In this document: positions 45,321-59,500 of the stretch, piece after piece | How the letters are laid out: the number at the start of each line of letters is the position of its first letter | Numbering within the stretch: the stretch's first letter is position 1 | From: Microplitis mediator | Lineage: Eukaryota > Arthropoda > Insecta > Hymenoptera > Braconidae | Assembly (NCBI RefSeq): GCF_029852145.1 | Contig: NC_079974.1 | Location: forward strand, 20,686,082-20,750,081 | Length of the DNA stretch: 64,000 nt | Reading direction: 5' to 3' | Translations under genes and position numbers: made by a program | The notes under the pieces: generated by a model | What the model saw: only the letters and a program-made list of their open reading frames with translations | The model's database searches: none | Told to the model about the DNA's origin: nothing

Positions 45321-48300
45321 TTTTTTTTTTAATTCCGAGTGCTAGGTCTATATTTTCTATGGGATTTCTATGGAATTTCTCAGGAATAACCAGAGAATTT
45401 AACTTGCGATAATTCTATTTTTTTTTAAACTCCGAGTGCTGGGTCTACATTTTCTATGGGATTTCTATGGTATTTCTCTGTAATTTCCAGAGAATTAAAC
45501 TTGCTATAATTATATTTGTTTCTTTTAAACTCCGAGTGCTCGGTCTATATTTTCTATGGGATTTCTCTGGAATTTCCAGAGAATTAAACTTGCGATAATT
45601 CTATTTTTTTTTTAACTCCGAGTGCTAGGTCTATATTTTCTATGGGATTTCTCTGGAATTTTCAGAGACTTTAACTTGCGATAATTCTATTTTTTTTTTA
45701 ACTCCGAGTGCTGGGTCTATATTTTCTATGGGATTTCGATGGGATTTCTCAGGAATTACCGGAGAATTTAACTTGCGATAATTCTATTTTTTTTTAAACT
45801 CCGAGTGCTGGGTCTATATTTTCTATGGAATCTCTATGGTATTTCTCTGTAATTTCCAGAGAATTAAACTTGCGATAATTCTATTTTTTTTTTAACTCCG
45901 AGTGTTAGGTCTATGTTTTCTATGGGATTTCGATGGGATTTCTCAGGAATTACCAGAGAATTTAACTTGCGATAATTCTATTTTTTTTTAAACTCCGAGT
46001 GCTGGGTCTATATTTTCTATGGGATTTCTATGGGATTTCTCTGTAATTTCCAGAGAATTAAATTGCGATAATTCTTTTTATTTTTTAACTCCGAGTGCTA
46101 GGTCTATATTTTCTATGGGGTTTCTATGGGATTTCTCTGGAATTTCCGGAGAATTTAACTTGCGATAATTCTATTTTTTTTTAAACTCCGAGTACTGGGT
46201 CTATATTTTCTATGGAATTTCTATGGGATTTCTCAGGAATTACCAGAGAATTTAACTTGCGATAATTCTATTTTTTTTCAAACTCCGAGTGCTGGGTCTA
46301 CATTTTCTATGGGATTTCTATGGTATTTCTCTGTAATTTCCAGAGAATTAAACTTGCTATAATTATATTTTTTTCTTTTCAACTCCGAGTGCTGGGTCTA
46401 TATTTTCTATGGGATTTCTCTGGAATTTCCAGAGAATTTAACTTGCGATAATTCTATTTTTTTTTTAACTCCGAGTGCTAGGTCTATATTCTCTATGGGA
46501 TTTCTATGGAATTTCTGTGGAATTTCCAGAGAATTTAACTTGCGATAATTCTATTTTTTTTTAAACTCCGAAGGCTGGGTCTATATTTTCTATGGGATTT
46601 CTCTGGAATTTCCAGAGAATTAAACTTGCGATAATTCTATTTTTTTTTAAACTCCGAGTGCTAGGTCTATATTTTCTATGGGATTCCTATGGGATTTCTC
46701 AGGAATTTCCAGAGAATTTAACTTGCGATAATTCTATTTTTTTTTAAACTCCGAAGGCTGGGTCTATATTTTCTATGGGATTTCTCTGGAACTTCCAGAG
46801 AATTTAACTTGCGATAATTCTATTTTTTTTTAAACTCCGAGTGCTAGGTCTATATTTTCTATGGGATTTCTCTGGAATTTCCAGAGAATTAAACTTGCTA
46901 TAATTATATTTGTTTCTTTTAAACTCCGAGTGCTCGGTCTATATTTTCTATGGGATTTCTATGGGATTTCTCAGGAATTACCAGACAATTTAACTTGCGA
47001 TAATTCTATTTTTTTTTAAACTCCGAGCACTGGGTCTATATTTTCTATGGGGTTTCTATGGTATTTCTCTGTAATTTCCAAAGAATTAAACTTGCTATAA
47101 TTCTATTTTTTTTTAAACTCCAAGCACTGGGTCTATATTTTCTATGGAATTTCTATGGGATTTCTCAGGAATTACCAGAGAATTTAACTTGCGATAATTC
47201 TATTTTTTTTCAAACTCCGAGTGCTGGGTCTACATTTTCTATGGGATTTCTATGGTATTTCTCTGTAATTTCCAGAGAATTAAACTTGCTATAATTATAT
47301 TTGTTTCTTTTAAACTCCGAGTGCTCGGTCTATATTTTCTATGGGATTTCTATGGGATTTCTCAGGAATTACCAGACAATTTAACTTGCGATAATTCTAT
47401 TTTTTTTTAAACTCCGAGCACTGGGTCTATATTTTCTATGGGGGTTCTATGGTATTTCTCTGTAATTTCCAGAGAATTAAACTTGCGATAATTCTATTTT
47501 TTTTTTACCTCCGAGTGTTAGGTCTATGTTTTCTATGGGATTTCGATGCGATTTCTCAGGAATTACCAGAGAATTAAACTTGCTATAATTATATTTTTTT
47601 CTTTTCAACTCCGAGTGCTGGGTCTATATTTTCTATGGGATTTCTATGGGATTTCTCTGTAATTTCCAGAGAATTAAACTTGCGATAATTCTATTTTGTT
47701 TTTAACTCCGAGTGCTAGGTCTATATTTTCTATGGGATTTCTCTGGAATTTCCAGAGACTTTAACTTGCGATAATTCTATTTTTTTTTTAACTCCGAGTG
47801 CTGGGTCTATATTTTCTATGGGATTTCGATGGGATTTCTCAGGAATTACCGGAGAATTTAACTTGCGATAATTCTATTTTTTTTTAAACTCCGAGTGCTG
47901 GGTCTATATTTTCTATGGAATTTCTATGGTATTTCTCTGTAATTTCCAGAGAATTAAACTTGCGATAATTCTATTTTTTTTTTAACTCCGAGTGTTAGGT
48001 CTATGTTTTCTATGGGATTTCGATGGGATTTCTCAGGAATTACCAGAGAATTTAACTTGCGATAATTCTATTTTTTTTTAAACTCCGAGTGCTGGGTCTA
48101 TATTTTCTATGGGATTTCTATGGGATTTCTCTGTAATTTCCAGAGAATTAAATTGCGATAATTCTTTTTTTTTTTTATCTCCGAGTGCTAGGTCTATATT
48201 TTCTATGGGGTTTCTATGGGATTTCTCTGGAATTTCCGGAGAATTTAACTTGCGATAATTCTATTTTTTTTTAAACTCTGAGTACTGGGTCTACATTTTC

Positions 48301-50500
48301 TATGGAATTTCTATGGGATTTCTCAGGAATTACCAGAGAATTTAACTTGCGATAATTCTATTTTTTTTTTAATTCCGAGTGCTAGGTCTATATTTTCTAT
48401 GGGATTTCTATGGAATTTCTCAGGAATAACCAGAGAATTTAACTTGCGATAATTCTATTTTTTTTTAAACTCCGAGTGCTGGGTCTACATTTTCTATGGG
48501 ATTTCTATGGTATTTCTCTGTAATTTCCAGAGAATTAAACTTGCTATAATTATATTTGTTTCTTTTAAACTCCGAGTGCTCGGTCTATATTTTCTATGGG
48601 ATTTCTCTGGAATTTCCAGAGAATTAAACTTGCGATAATTCTATTTTTTTTTTAACTCCGAGTGCTAGGTCTATATTTTCTATGGGATTTCTCTGGAATT
48701 TTCAGAGACTTTAACTTGCGATAATTCTATTTTTTTTTTAACTCCGAGTGCTGGGTCTATATTTTCTATGGGATTTCGATGGGATTTCTCAGGAATTACC
48801 GGAGAATTTAACTTGCGATAATTCTATTTTTTTTTAAACTCCGAGTGCTGGGTCTATATTTTCTATGGAATCTCTATGGTATTTCTCTGTAATTTCCAGA
48901 GAATTAAACTTGCGATAATTCTATTTTTTTTTTAACTCCGAGTGTTAGGTCTATGTTTTCTATGGGATTTCGATGGGATTTCTCAGGAATTACCAGAGAA
49001 TTTAACTTGCGATAATTCTATTTTTTTTTAAACTCCGAGTGCTGGGTCTATATTTTCTATGGGATTTCTATGGGATTTCTCTGTAATTTCCAGAGAATTA
49101 AATTGCGATAATTCTTTTTATTTTTTAACTCCGAGTGCTAGGTCTATATTTTCTATGGGGTTTCTATGGGATTTCTCTGGAATTTCCGGAGAATTTAACT
49201 TGCGATAATTCTATTTTTTTTTAAACTCCGAGTACTGGGTCTATATTTTCTATGGAATTTCTATGGGATTTCTCAGGAATTACCAGAGAATTTAACTTGC
49301 GATAATTCTATTTTTTTTCAAACTCCGAGTGCTGGGTCTACATTTACTATGGGATTTCTATGGTATTTCTCTGTAATTTCCAGAGAATTAAACTTGCTAT
49401 AATTATATTTTTTTCTTTTCAACTCCGAGTGCTGGGTCTATATTTTCTATGGGATTTCTCTGGAATTTCCAGAGAATTTAACTTGCGATAATTCTATTTT
49501 TTTTTTAACTCCGAGTGCTAGGTCTATATTCTCTATGGGATTTCTATGGAATTTCTGTGGAATTTCCAGAGAATTTAACTTGCGATAATTCTATTTTTTT
49601 TTAAACTCCGAAGGCTGGGTCTATATTTTCTATGGGATTTCTCTGGAATTTCCAGAGAATTAAACTTGCGATAATTCTATTTTTTTTTAAACTCCGAGTG
49701 CTAGGTCTATATTTTCTATGGGATTCCTATGGGATTTCTCTGGAATTTCCAGAGAATTTAACTTGCGATAATTCTATTTTTTTTTAAACTCCGAAGGCTG
49801 GGTCTATATTTTCTATGGGATTTCTCTGGAATTTCCAGAGAATTTAACTTGCGATAATTCTATTTTTTTTTAAACTCCGAGTGCTAGGTCTATATTTTCT
49901 ATGGGATTTCTCTGGAATTTCCAGAGAATTAAACTTGCTATAATTATATTTGTTTCTTTTAAACTCCGAGTGCTCGGTCTATATTTTCTATGGGATTTCT
50001 ATGGGATTTCTCAGGAATTACCAGACAATTTAACTTGCGATAATTCTATTTTTTTTTAAACTCCGAGCACTGGGTCTATATTTTCTATGGGGTTTCTATG
50101 GTATTTCTCTGTAATTTCCAAAGAATTAAACTTGCTATAATTCTATTTTTTTTTAAACTCCGAGCACTGGGTCTATATTTTCTATGGAATTTCTATGGGA
50201 TTTCTCAGGAATTACCAGAGAATTTAACTTGCGATAATTCTATTTTTTTTCAAACTCCGAGTGCTGGGTCTACATTTTCTATGGGATTTCTATGGTATTT
50301 CTCTGTAATTTCCAGAGAATTAAACTTGCTATAATTATATTTGTTTCTTTTAAACTCCGAGTGCTCGGTCTATATTTTCTATGGGATTTCTATGGGATTT
50401 CTCAGGAATTACCAGACAATTTAACTTGCGATAATTTTATTTTTTTTTAAACTCCGAGCACTGGGTCTATATTTTCTATGGGGTTTCTATGGTATTTCTC
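45321..50500 (+). repeat. Higher-order duplication with a 3,040 bp period
   Basis: The rare variant TTAATTCCGAGTGCTAGG occurs at 45321 and 48361, and the GTATTTCTCTGTAATTTCCA context at 47058 recurs at 50098; both pairs are 3,040 bp apart. The shared segment is about 45.3-47.5 kb against 48.4-50.5 kb. It begins to differ near 47461/50501. Confidence 0.85.
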
Positions 50501-50879
50501 TGTAATTTCCAAAGAATTATACTTGCTATAATTCTATTTTTTTTTAAACTCCGAGCACTGGGTCTATATTTTCTATGGAATTTCTATGGGATTTCTCAGG
50601 AATTACCAGAGAATTTAACTTGCGATAATTCTATTTTTTTTTAAACTCCGAGTGCTGGGTCTACATTTTCTATGGGATTTCTATGGTATTTCTCTGTAAT
50701 TTCCAGAGAATTAAACTTGCTATAATTATATTTGTTTCTTTTAAACTCCGAGTGCTCGGTCTATATTTTCTATGGGATTTCTATGGGATTTCTCAGGAAT
50801 TACCAGACAATTTAACTTGCGATAATTCTATTTTTTTTTAAACTCCGAGCACTGGGTCTATATTTTCTATGGGGTTTCT

Positions 50880-52783
50880 ATGGTATTTCTCTGTAATTTC
50901 CAAAGAATTAAACTTGCTATAATTCTATTTTTTTTTAAACTCCGAGCACTGGGTCTATATTTTCTATGGAATTTCTATGGGATTTCTCAGGAATTACCAG
51001 AGAATTTAACTTGCGATAATTCTATTTTTTTTTTAACCCCGAGCACTGGGTCTATATTTTCTATGGAATTTCTATGGGATTTCTCAGGAATTACCAGAGA
51101 ATTTAACTTGCGATAATTCTATTTTTTTTCAAACTCCGAGTCCTGGGTCTACATTTTCTATGGGATTTCTATGGTATTTCTCTGTAATTTCCAGAGAATT
51201 AAACTTGCTATAATTATATTTGTTTCTTTTAAACTCCGAGTGCTCGGTCTATATTTTCTATGGGATTTCTATGGGATTTCTCAGGAATTACCAGAGAATT
51301 TAACTTGCGATAATTCTATTTTTTTTTTAACTCCGAGCACTGGGTCTATATTTTCTATGGGATTTCTATGGGATTTCTCAGGAATTACCAGAGAATTTAA
51401 CTTGCGATAATTCTATTTTTTTTCAAACTCCGAGTGCTGGGTCTACATTTTCTATGGGATTTCTATGGTATTTCTCTGTAATTTCCAGAGAATTAAACTT
51501 GCTATAATTATATTTGTTTCTTTTAAACTCCGAGTGCTCGGTCTATATTTTCTATGGGATTTCTATGGGATTTCTCAGGAATTACCAGAGAATTTAACTT
51601 GCGATAATTCTATTTTTTTTTTAACTCCGAGCACTGGGTCTATATTTTCTATGGGATTTCTATGGGATTTCTCAGGAATTACCAGAGAATTTAACTTGCG
51701 ATAATTCTATTTTTTTTTTAACTCCGAGCACTGGGTCTATATTTTCTATGGGATTTCTATGGTATTTCTCTGTAATTTCCAGAGAGTTAAACTTGCTATA
51801 ATTATATTTGTTTCTTTTAAACTCCGAGTGCTCGGTCTATATTTTCTATGGGATTTCGATGGGATTTCTCAGGAATTACCAGAGAATTTAACTTGCGATA
51901 ATTCTATTTTTTTTTAAACTCCGAGTGCTAGGTCTATATTTTCTATGGGATTTCTATGGTCTTTCTCTGTAATTTCCAGAGAATTAAACTTGCGATAATT
52001 CTATTTTTTTTTTACCTCCGAGTGTTAGGTCTATGTTTTCTATGGGATTTCGATGGGATTTCTCAGGAATTACCAGAGAATTTAACTTGCGATAATTCTA
52101 TTTTTTTTTTAACTCCGAGCACTGGGTCTATATTTTCTATGGGATTTCTATGGTATTTCTCTGTAATTTCCAGAGAGTTAAACTTGCTATAATTATATTT
52201 GTTTCTTTTAAACTCCGAGTGCTCGGTCTATATTTTCTATGGGATTTCTATGGGATTTCTCAGGAATTACCAGAGAATTTAACTTGCGATAATTCTATTT
52301 TTTTTTTAACTCCGAGCACTGGGTCTATATTTTCTATGGGATTTCTATGGTATTTCTCTGTAATTTCCAGAGAGTTAAACTTGCTATAATTATATTTGTT
52401 TCTTTTAAACTCCGAGTGCTCGGTCTATATTTTCTATGGGATTTCGATGGGATTTCTCAGGAATTACCAGAGAATTTAACTTGCGATAATTCTATTTTTT
52501 TTCAAACTCCGAGTCCTGGGTCTACATTTTCTATGGGATTTCTATGGTATTTCTCTGTAATTTCCAGAGAATTAAACTTGCTATAATTATATTTGTTTCT
52601 TTTAAACTCCGAGTGCTCGGTCTATATTTTCTATGGGATTTCTATGGGATTTCTCAGGAATTACCAGAGAATTTAACTTGCGATAATTCTATTTTTTTTT
52701 TAACTCCGAGCACTGGGTCTATATTTTCTATGGGATTTCTATGGGATTTCTCAGGAATTACCAGAGAATTTAACTTGCGATAA
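50880..52783 (+). repeat. Local expansion of three-monomer then two-monomer units
   Basis: The same frame start recurs at 50880, 51171 and 51465 (291 and 294 bp, three monomers), then at 51956, 52150, 52347 and 52544 (194-197 bp, two monomers). This subregion is rich in the GAGCACTGGG variant. It looks like recent growth. Confidence 0.85.
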
Positions 52784-53520
52784 TTCTATTTTTTTTTTAA
52801 CTCCGAGCACTGGGTCTATATTTTCTATGGGATTTCTACGGTATTTCTCTGTAATTTCCAGAGAGTTAAACTTGCTATAATTATATTTGTTTCTTTTAAA
52901 CTCCGAGTGCTCGGTCTATATTTTCTATGGGATTTCGATGGGATTTCTCAGGAATTACCAGAGAATTTAACTTGCGATAATTCTATTTTTTTTTAAACTC
53001 CGAGTGCTAGGTCTATATTTTCTATGGGATTTCTATGGTCTTTCTCTGTAATTTCCAGAGAATTAAACTTGCGATAATTCTATTTTTTTTTTACCTCCGA
53101 GTGTTAGGTCTATGTTTTCTATGGGATTTCGATGCGATTTCTCAGGAATTACCAGAGAATTTAACTTGCGATAATTCTATTTTTTTTTAAACTCCGAGTG
53201 CTGGGTCTATATTTTCTATGGGATTTCTATGGTATTTCTCTGTAATTTCCAGAGAGTTAAACTTGCTATAATTATATTTTTTTCTTTTCAACTCCGAGTG
53301 CTGGGTCTATATTTTCTATGGGATTTCGATGGGATTTCTCAGGAATTACCAGAGAATTTAACTTGCGATAATTCTATTTTTTTTTAAACTCCGAGTGCTG
53401 GGTCTATATTTTCTATGGGATTTCTATGGTATTTCTCTGTAATTTCCAGAGAGTTAAACTTGCTATAATTATATTTTTTTCTTATCAACTCCGAGTGCTG
53501 GGTCTATATTTTCTATGGGA

Positions 53521-56500
53521 TTTCTATAGGATTTCTCTGGAATTTCCAGAGAATTTAACTTGTGATAATTTTATTTTTTTTTTTTAACTCCGAGTGCTGG
53601 GTCTATATTTTCTGTGGGATTTTGATGGGATTTCTCAGGAATTACCAGAGAATTTAACTTGCGATAATTCTATTTTTTTTTAAACTCCGAGTGCTAGGTC
53701 TATATTTTCTATGGGATTTCTATGGGATTTCTCTGGAATTTCCAGAGAATTTAACTTGCGATAATTCTATTTTTTTTTAAACTCTGAGTGCTGGGTCTAT
53801 ATTTTCTATGGGATTTCTCAGGAATTACCAGAGAATTTATCTTGCGATAATTCTATTTTTTTTTAAACTCCGAGCACTGGGTCTATATTTTCTATGGGGT
53901 TTCTATGGTATTTCTCTGTAATTTCCAAAGAATTAAACTTGCTATAATTATATTTTTTTCTTTTCAACTCCGAGTGCTGGGTCTATATTTTCTATGGGAT
54001 TTCTATGGGATTTCTCTGTAATTTCCAGAGAATTAAACTTGCGATAATTCTATTTTTTTTTTAACTCCGAGTGCTAGGTCTATATTTTCTATGGGATTTC
54101 TCTGGAATTTCCAGAGACTTTAACTTGCGATAATTCTATTTTTTTTTTAACTCCGAGTGCTGGGTCTATATTTTCTATGGGATTTCGATGGGATTTCTCA
54201 GGAATTACCGGAGAATTTAACTTGCGATAATTCTATTTTTTTTTAAACTCCGAGTGCTGGGTCTATATTTTCTATGGAATTTCTATGGTATTTCTCTGTA
54301 ATTTCCAGAGAATTAAACTTGCGATAATTCTATTTTTTTTTTAACTCCGAGTGTTAGGTCTATGTTTTCTATGGGATTTCGATGGGATTTCTCAGGAATT
54401 ACCAGAGAATTTAACTTGCGATAATTCTATTTTTTTTTAAACTCCGAGTGCTGGGTCTATATTTTCTATGGGATTTCTATGGGATTTCTCTGTAATTTCC
54501 AGAGAATTAAATTGCGATAATTCTTTTTTTTTTTTAACTCCGAGTGCTAGGTCTATATTTTCTATGGGGTTTCTATGGGATTTCTCTGGAATTTCCGGAG
54601 AATTTAACTTGCGATAATTCTATTTTTTTTTAAACTCTGAGTACTGGATCTACATTTTCTATGGAATTTCTATGGGATTTCTCAGGAATTACCAGAGAAT
54701 TTAACTTGCGATAATTTTATTTTTTTTCAAACTCCGAGTGCTGGGTCTACATTTTCTATGGGATTTCTATGGTATTTCTCTGTCATTTCCAGAGAATTAA
54801 ACTTGCTATAATTATATTTTTTTCTTTTCAACTCCGAGTGCTCGGTCTATATTTTCTATAGGATTTCTCTGGAATTTCCAGAGAATTAAACTTGCGATAA
54901 TTCTATTTTTTTTTTAACTCCGAGTGCTAGGTCTATATTTTCTATGGGATTTCTATGGAATTTCTCTGGAATTTCCAGAGAATTTAACTTGCGATAATTC
55001 TATTTTTTTTCAAACTCCGAGTGCTGGGTCTACATTTTCTATGGGATTTCTATGGTATTTCTCTGTCATTTCCAGAGAATTAAACTTGCTATAATTATAT
55101 TTTTTTCTTTTCAACTCCGAGTGCTCGGTCTATATTTTCTATGGGATTTCTCTGGAATTTCCAGAGAATTAAACTTGCGATAATACTATTTTTTTTCAAA
55201 CTCCGAGTGCTGGGTCTACATTTTCTATGGGATTTCTATGGTATTTCTCTGTAATTTCCAGAGAATTAAACTTGCTATAATTATATTTGTTTCTTTTAAA
55301 CTCCGAGTGCTCGGTCTATATTTTCTATGGAATTTCTATGGGATTTCTCAGGAATTACCAGAGAATTTAACTTGCGATAATTCTATTTTTTTTTAAACTC
55401 CGAGCACTGGGTCTATATTTTCTATGGAATTTCTATGGGATTTCTCAGGAATTACCAGAGAATTTAACTTGCGATAATTCTATTTTTTTTCAAACTCCGA
55501 GTGCTGGGTCTACATTTTCTATGGGATTTCTATGGTATTTCTCTGTAATTTCCAGAGAATTAAACTTGCTATAATTATATTTGTTTCTTTTAAACTCCGA
55601 GTGCTCGGTCTATATTTTCTATGGGATTTCTATGGGATTTCTCAGGAATTACCAGAGAATTTAACTTGCGATAATTCTATTTTTTTTTTAACTCCGAGCA
55701 CTGGGTCTATATTTTCTATGGGATTTCTATGGTATTTCTCTGTAATTTCCAGAGAGTTAAACTTGCTATAATTATATTTGTTTCTTTTAAACTCCGAGTG
55801 CTCGGTCTATATTTTCTATGGGATTTCGATGGGATTTCTCAGGAATTACCAGAGAATTTAACTTGCGATAATTCTATTTTTTTTTAAACTCCGAGTGCTA
55901 GGTCTATATTTTCTATGGGATTTCTATGGTCTTTCTCTGTAATTTCCAGAGAATTAAACTTGCGATAATTCTATTTTTTTTTTACCTCCGAGTGTTAGGT
56001 CTATGTTTTCTATGGGATTTCGATGCGATTTCTCAGGAATTACCAGAGAATTTAACTTGCGATAATTCTATTTTTTTTTAAACTCCGAGTGCTGGGTCTA
56101 TATTTTCTATGAGATTTCTATGGTATTTCTCGGTAATTTCCAGAGAGTTAAACTTGCTATAATTATATTTTTTTCTTTTCAACTCCGAGTGCTGGGTCTA
56201 TATTTTCTATGGGATTTCGATGGGATTTCTCAGGAATTACCAGAGAATTTAACTTGCGATAATTCTATTTTTTTTTAAACTCCGAGTGCTGGGTCTATAT
56301 TTTCTATGGGATTTCTATGGTATTTCTCTGTAATTTCCAGAGAGTTAAACTTGCTATAATTATATTTTTTTCTTATCAACTCCGAGTGCTGGGTCTATAT
56401 TTTCTATGGGATTTCTATAGGATTTCTCTGGAATTTCCAGAGAATTTAACTTGTGATAATTTTATTTTTTTTTTTTAACTCCGAGTGCTGGGTCTATATT

Positions 56501-59500
56501 TTCTGTGGGATTTTGATGGGATTTCTCAGGAATTACCAGAGAATTTAACTTGCGATAATTCTATTTTTTTTTAAACTCCGAGTGCTAGGTCTATATTTTC
56601 TATGGGATTTCTATGGGATTTCTCTGGAATTTCCAGAGAATTTAACTTGCGATAATTCTATTTTTTTTTAAACTCTGAGTGCTGGGTCTATATTTTCTAT
56701 GGGATTTCTCAGGAATTACCAGAGAATTTATCTTGCGATAATTCTATTTTTTTTTAAACTCCGAGCACTGGGTCTATATTTTCTATGGGGTTTCTATGGT
56801 ATTTCTCTGTAATTTCCAAAGAATTAAACTTGCTATAATTATATTTTTTTCTTTTCAACTCCGAGTGCTGGGTCTATATTTTCTATGGGATTTCTATGGG
56901 ATTTCTCTGTAATTTCCAGAGAATTAAACTTGCGATAATTCTATTTTTTTTTTAACTCCGAGTGCTAGGTCTATATTTTCTATGGGATTTCTCTGGAATT
57001 TCCAGAGACTTTAACTTGCGATAATTCTATTTTTTTTTTAACTCCGAGTGCTGGGTCTATATTTTCTATGGGATTTCGATGGGATTTCTCAGGAATTACC
57101 GGAGAATTTAACTTGCGATAATTCTATTTTTTTTTAAACTCCGAGTGCTGGGTCTATATTTTCTATGGAATTTCTATGGTATTTCTCTGTAATTTCCAGA
57201 GAATTAAACTTGCGATAATTCTATTTTTTTTTTAACTCCGAGTGTTAGGTCTATGTTTTCTATGGGATTTCGAGGGGATTTCTCAGGAATTACCAGAGAA
57301 TTTAACTTGCGATAATTCTATTTTTTTTTAAACTCCGAGTGCTGGGTCTATATTTTCTATGGGATTTCTATGGGATTTCTCTGTAATTTCCAGAGAATTA
57401 AATTGCGATAATTCTTTTTTTTTTTTAACTCCGAGTGCTAGGTCTATATTTTCTATGGGGTTTCTATGGGATTTCTCTGGAATTTCCGGAGAATTTAACT
57501 TGCGATAATTCTATTTTTTTTTAAACTCTGAGTACTGGATCTACATTTTCTATGGAATTTCTATGGGATTTCTCAGGAATTACCAGAGAATTTAACTTGC
57601 GATAATTCTATTTTTTTTCAAACTCCGAGTGCTGGGTCTACATTTTCTATGGGATTTCTATGGTATTTCTCTGTCATTTCCAGAGAATTAAACTTGCTAT
57701 AATTATATTTTTTTCTTTTCAACTCCGAGTGCTCGGTCTATATTTTCTATGGGATTTCTCTGGAATTTCCAGAGAATTAAACTTGCGATAATTCTATTTT
57801 TTTTTTAACTCCGAGTGCTAGGTCTATATTTTCTATGGGATTTCTATGGAATTTCTCTGGAATTTCCAGAGAATTTAACTTGCGATTATTCTATTTTTTT
57901 TTAAACTCCGAAGGCTGGGTCTATATTTTCTATGGGATTTCTCTGGAATTTCCAGAGAATTAAACTTGCGATAATTCTATTTTTTTTCAAACTCCGAGTG
58001 CTAGGTCTATATTTTCTATGGGATTTCTATGGGATTTCTCTGGAATTTCCAGAGAATTTAACTTGTGATAATTTTTTTTTTTTTTTTTAACTCCGAGTGC
58101 TGGGTTTATATTTTCTGTGGGATTTTGATGGGATTTCTCAGGAATTACCAGAGAATTTAACTTGCGATAATTCTATTTTTTTTTAAACTCCGAGTTCTAG
58201 GTCTATATTTTCTATGGGATTTCTATGGGATTTCTCTGGAATTTCCAGAGAATTTAACTTGTGATAATTTTTTTTTTTTTTTTTAACTCCGAGTGCTGGG
58301 TCTATATTTTCTGTGGGATTTTGATGGGATTTCTCAGGAATTACCAGAGAATTTAACTTGCGATAATTCTATTTTTTTTTAAACTCCGAGTGCTAGGTCT
58401 ATATTTTCTATGGGATTTCTATGGGATTTCTCTGGAATTTCCAGAGAATTTGACTTGTGATAATTTTATTTTTTTTTTTTAACTCCGAGAGCTGGGTCTA
58501 TATTTTCTATGGGATTTCGATGGGATTTCTCAGGAATTACCAGATAATTAAACTTGCGATAATTCTATTTTTTTTTAAACTCCGAGTGCTAGGTCTATAT
58601 TTTCTATGGGATTTCTATGGGATTTCTCAGGAATTTCCAGAGAATTTAACTTGTGATAATTTTATTTTTTTTTTTTAACTCCGAGTGCTGGGTCTATATT
58701 TTCTATGGGATTTCGATGGGATTTCTCAGGAATTACCAGATAATTAAACTTGCGATAATTCTATTTTTTTTTAAACTCCGAGTGCTAGGTCTATATTTTC
58801 TATGGGATTTCTATGGTATTTCTCTGTAATTTCCAGAGAATTAAACTTGCGATAATTCTATTTTTTTTTTACCTCCGAGTGTTAGGTCTATGTTTTCTAT
58901 GGGATTTCGATGCGATTTCTCAGGAATTACCAGAGAATTTAACTTGCGATAATTCTATTTTTTTTTAAACTCCGAGTGCTGGGTCTATATTTTCTATGGG
59001 ATTTCTATGGTATTTCTCTGTAATTTCCAGAGAGTTAAACTTGCTATAATTATATTTTTTTCTTTTCAACTCCGAGTGCTGGGTCTATATTTTCTATGGG
59101 ATTTCGATGGGATTTCTCAGGAATTACCAGAGAATTTAACTTGCGATAATTCTATTTTTTTTTAAACTCCGAGTGCTGGGTCTATATTTTCTATGGGATT
59201 TCTATGGTATTTCTCTGTAATTTCCAGAGAGTTAAACTTGCTATAATTATATTTTTTTCTTATCAACTCCGAGTGCTGGGTCTATATTTTCTATGGGATT
59301 TCTATAGGATTTCTCTGGAATTTCCAGAGAATTTAACTTGTGATAATTTTATTTTTTTTTTTTAACTCCGAGTGCTGGGTCTATATTTTCTGTGGGATTT
59401 TGATGGGATTTCTCAGGAATTACCAGAGAATTTAACTTGCGATAATTCTATTTTTTTTTAAACTCCGAGTGCTAGGTCTATATTTTCTATGGGATTTCTA

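Noticed and set aside
36295..58678. Recurring 60-90-residue frames such as LWDFYGISQELPENLTCDN inside the satellite
   Set aside because: They track the 98 bp monomer through changing frames, appear only where neighbouring monomer lengths happen to suit, and have no start context. A coding tandem repeat would keep a multiple of three.
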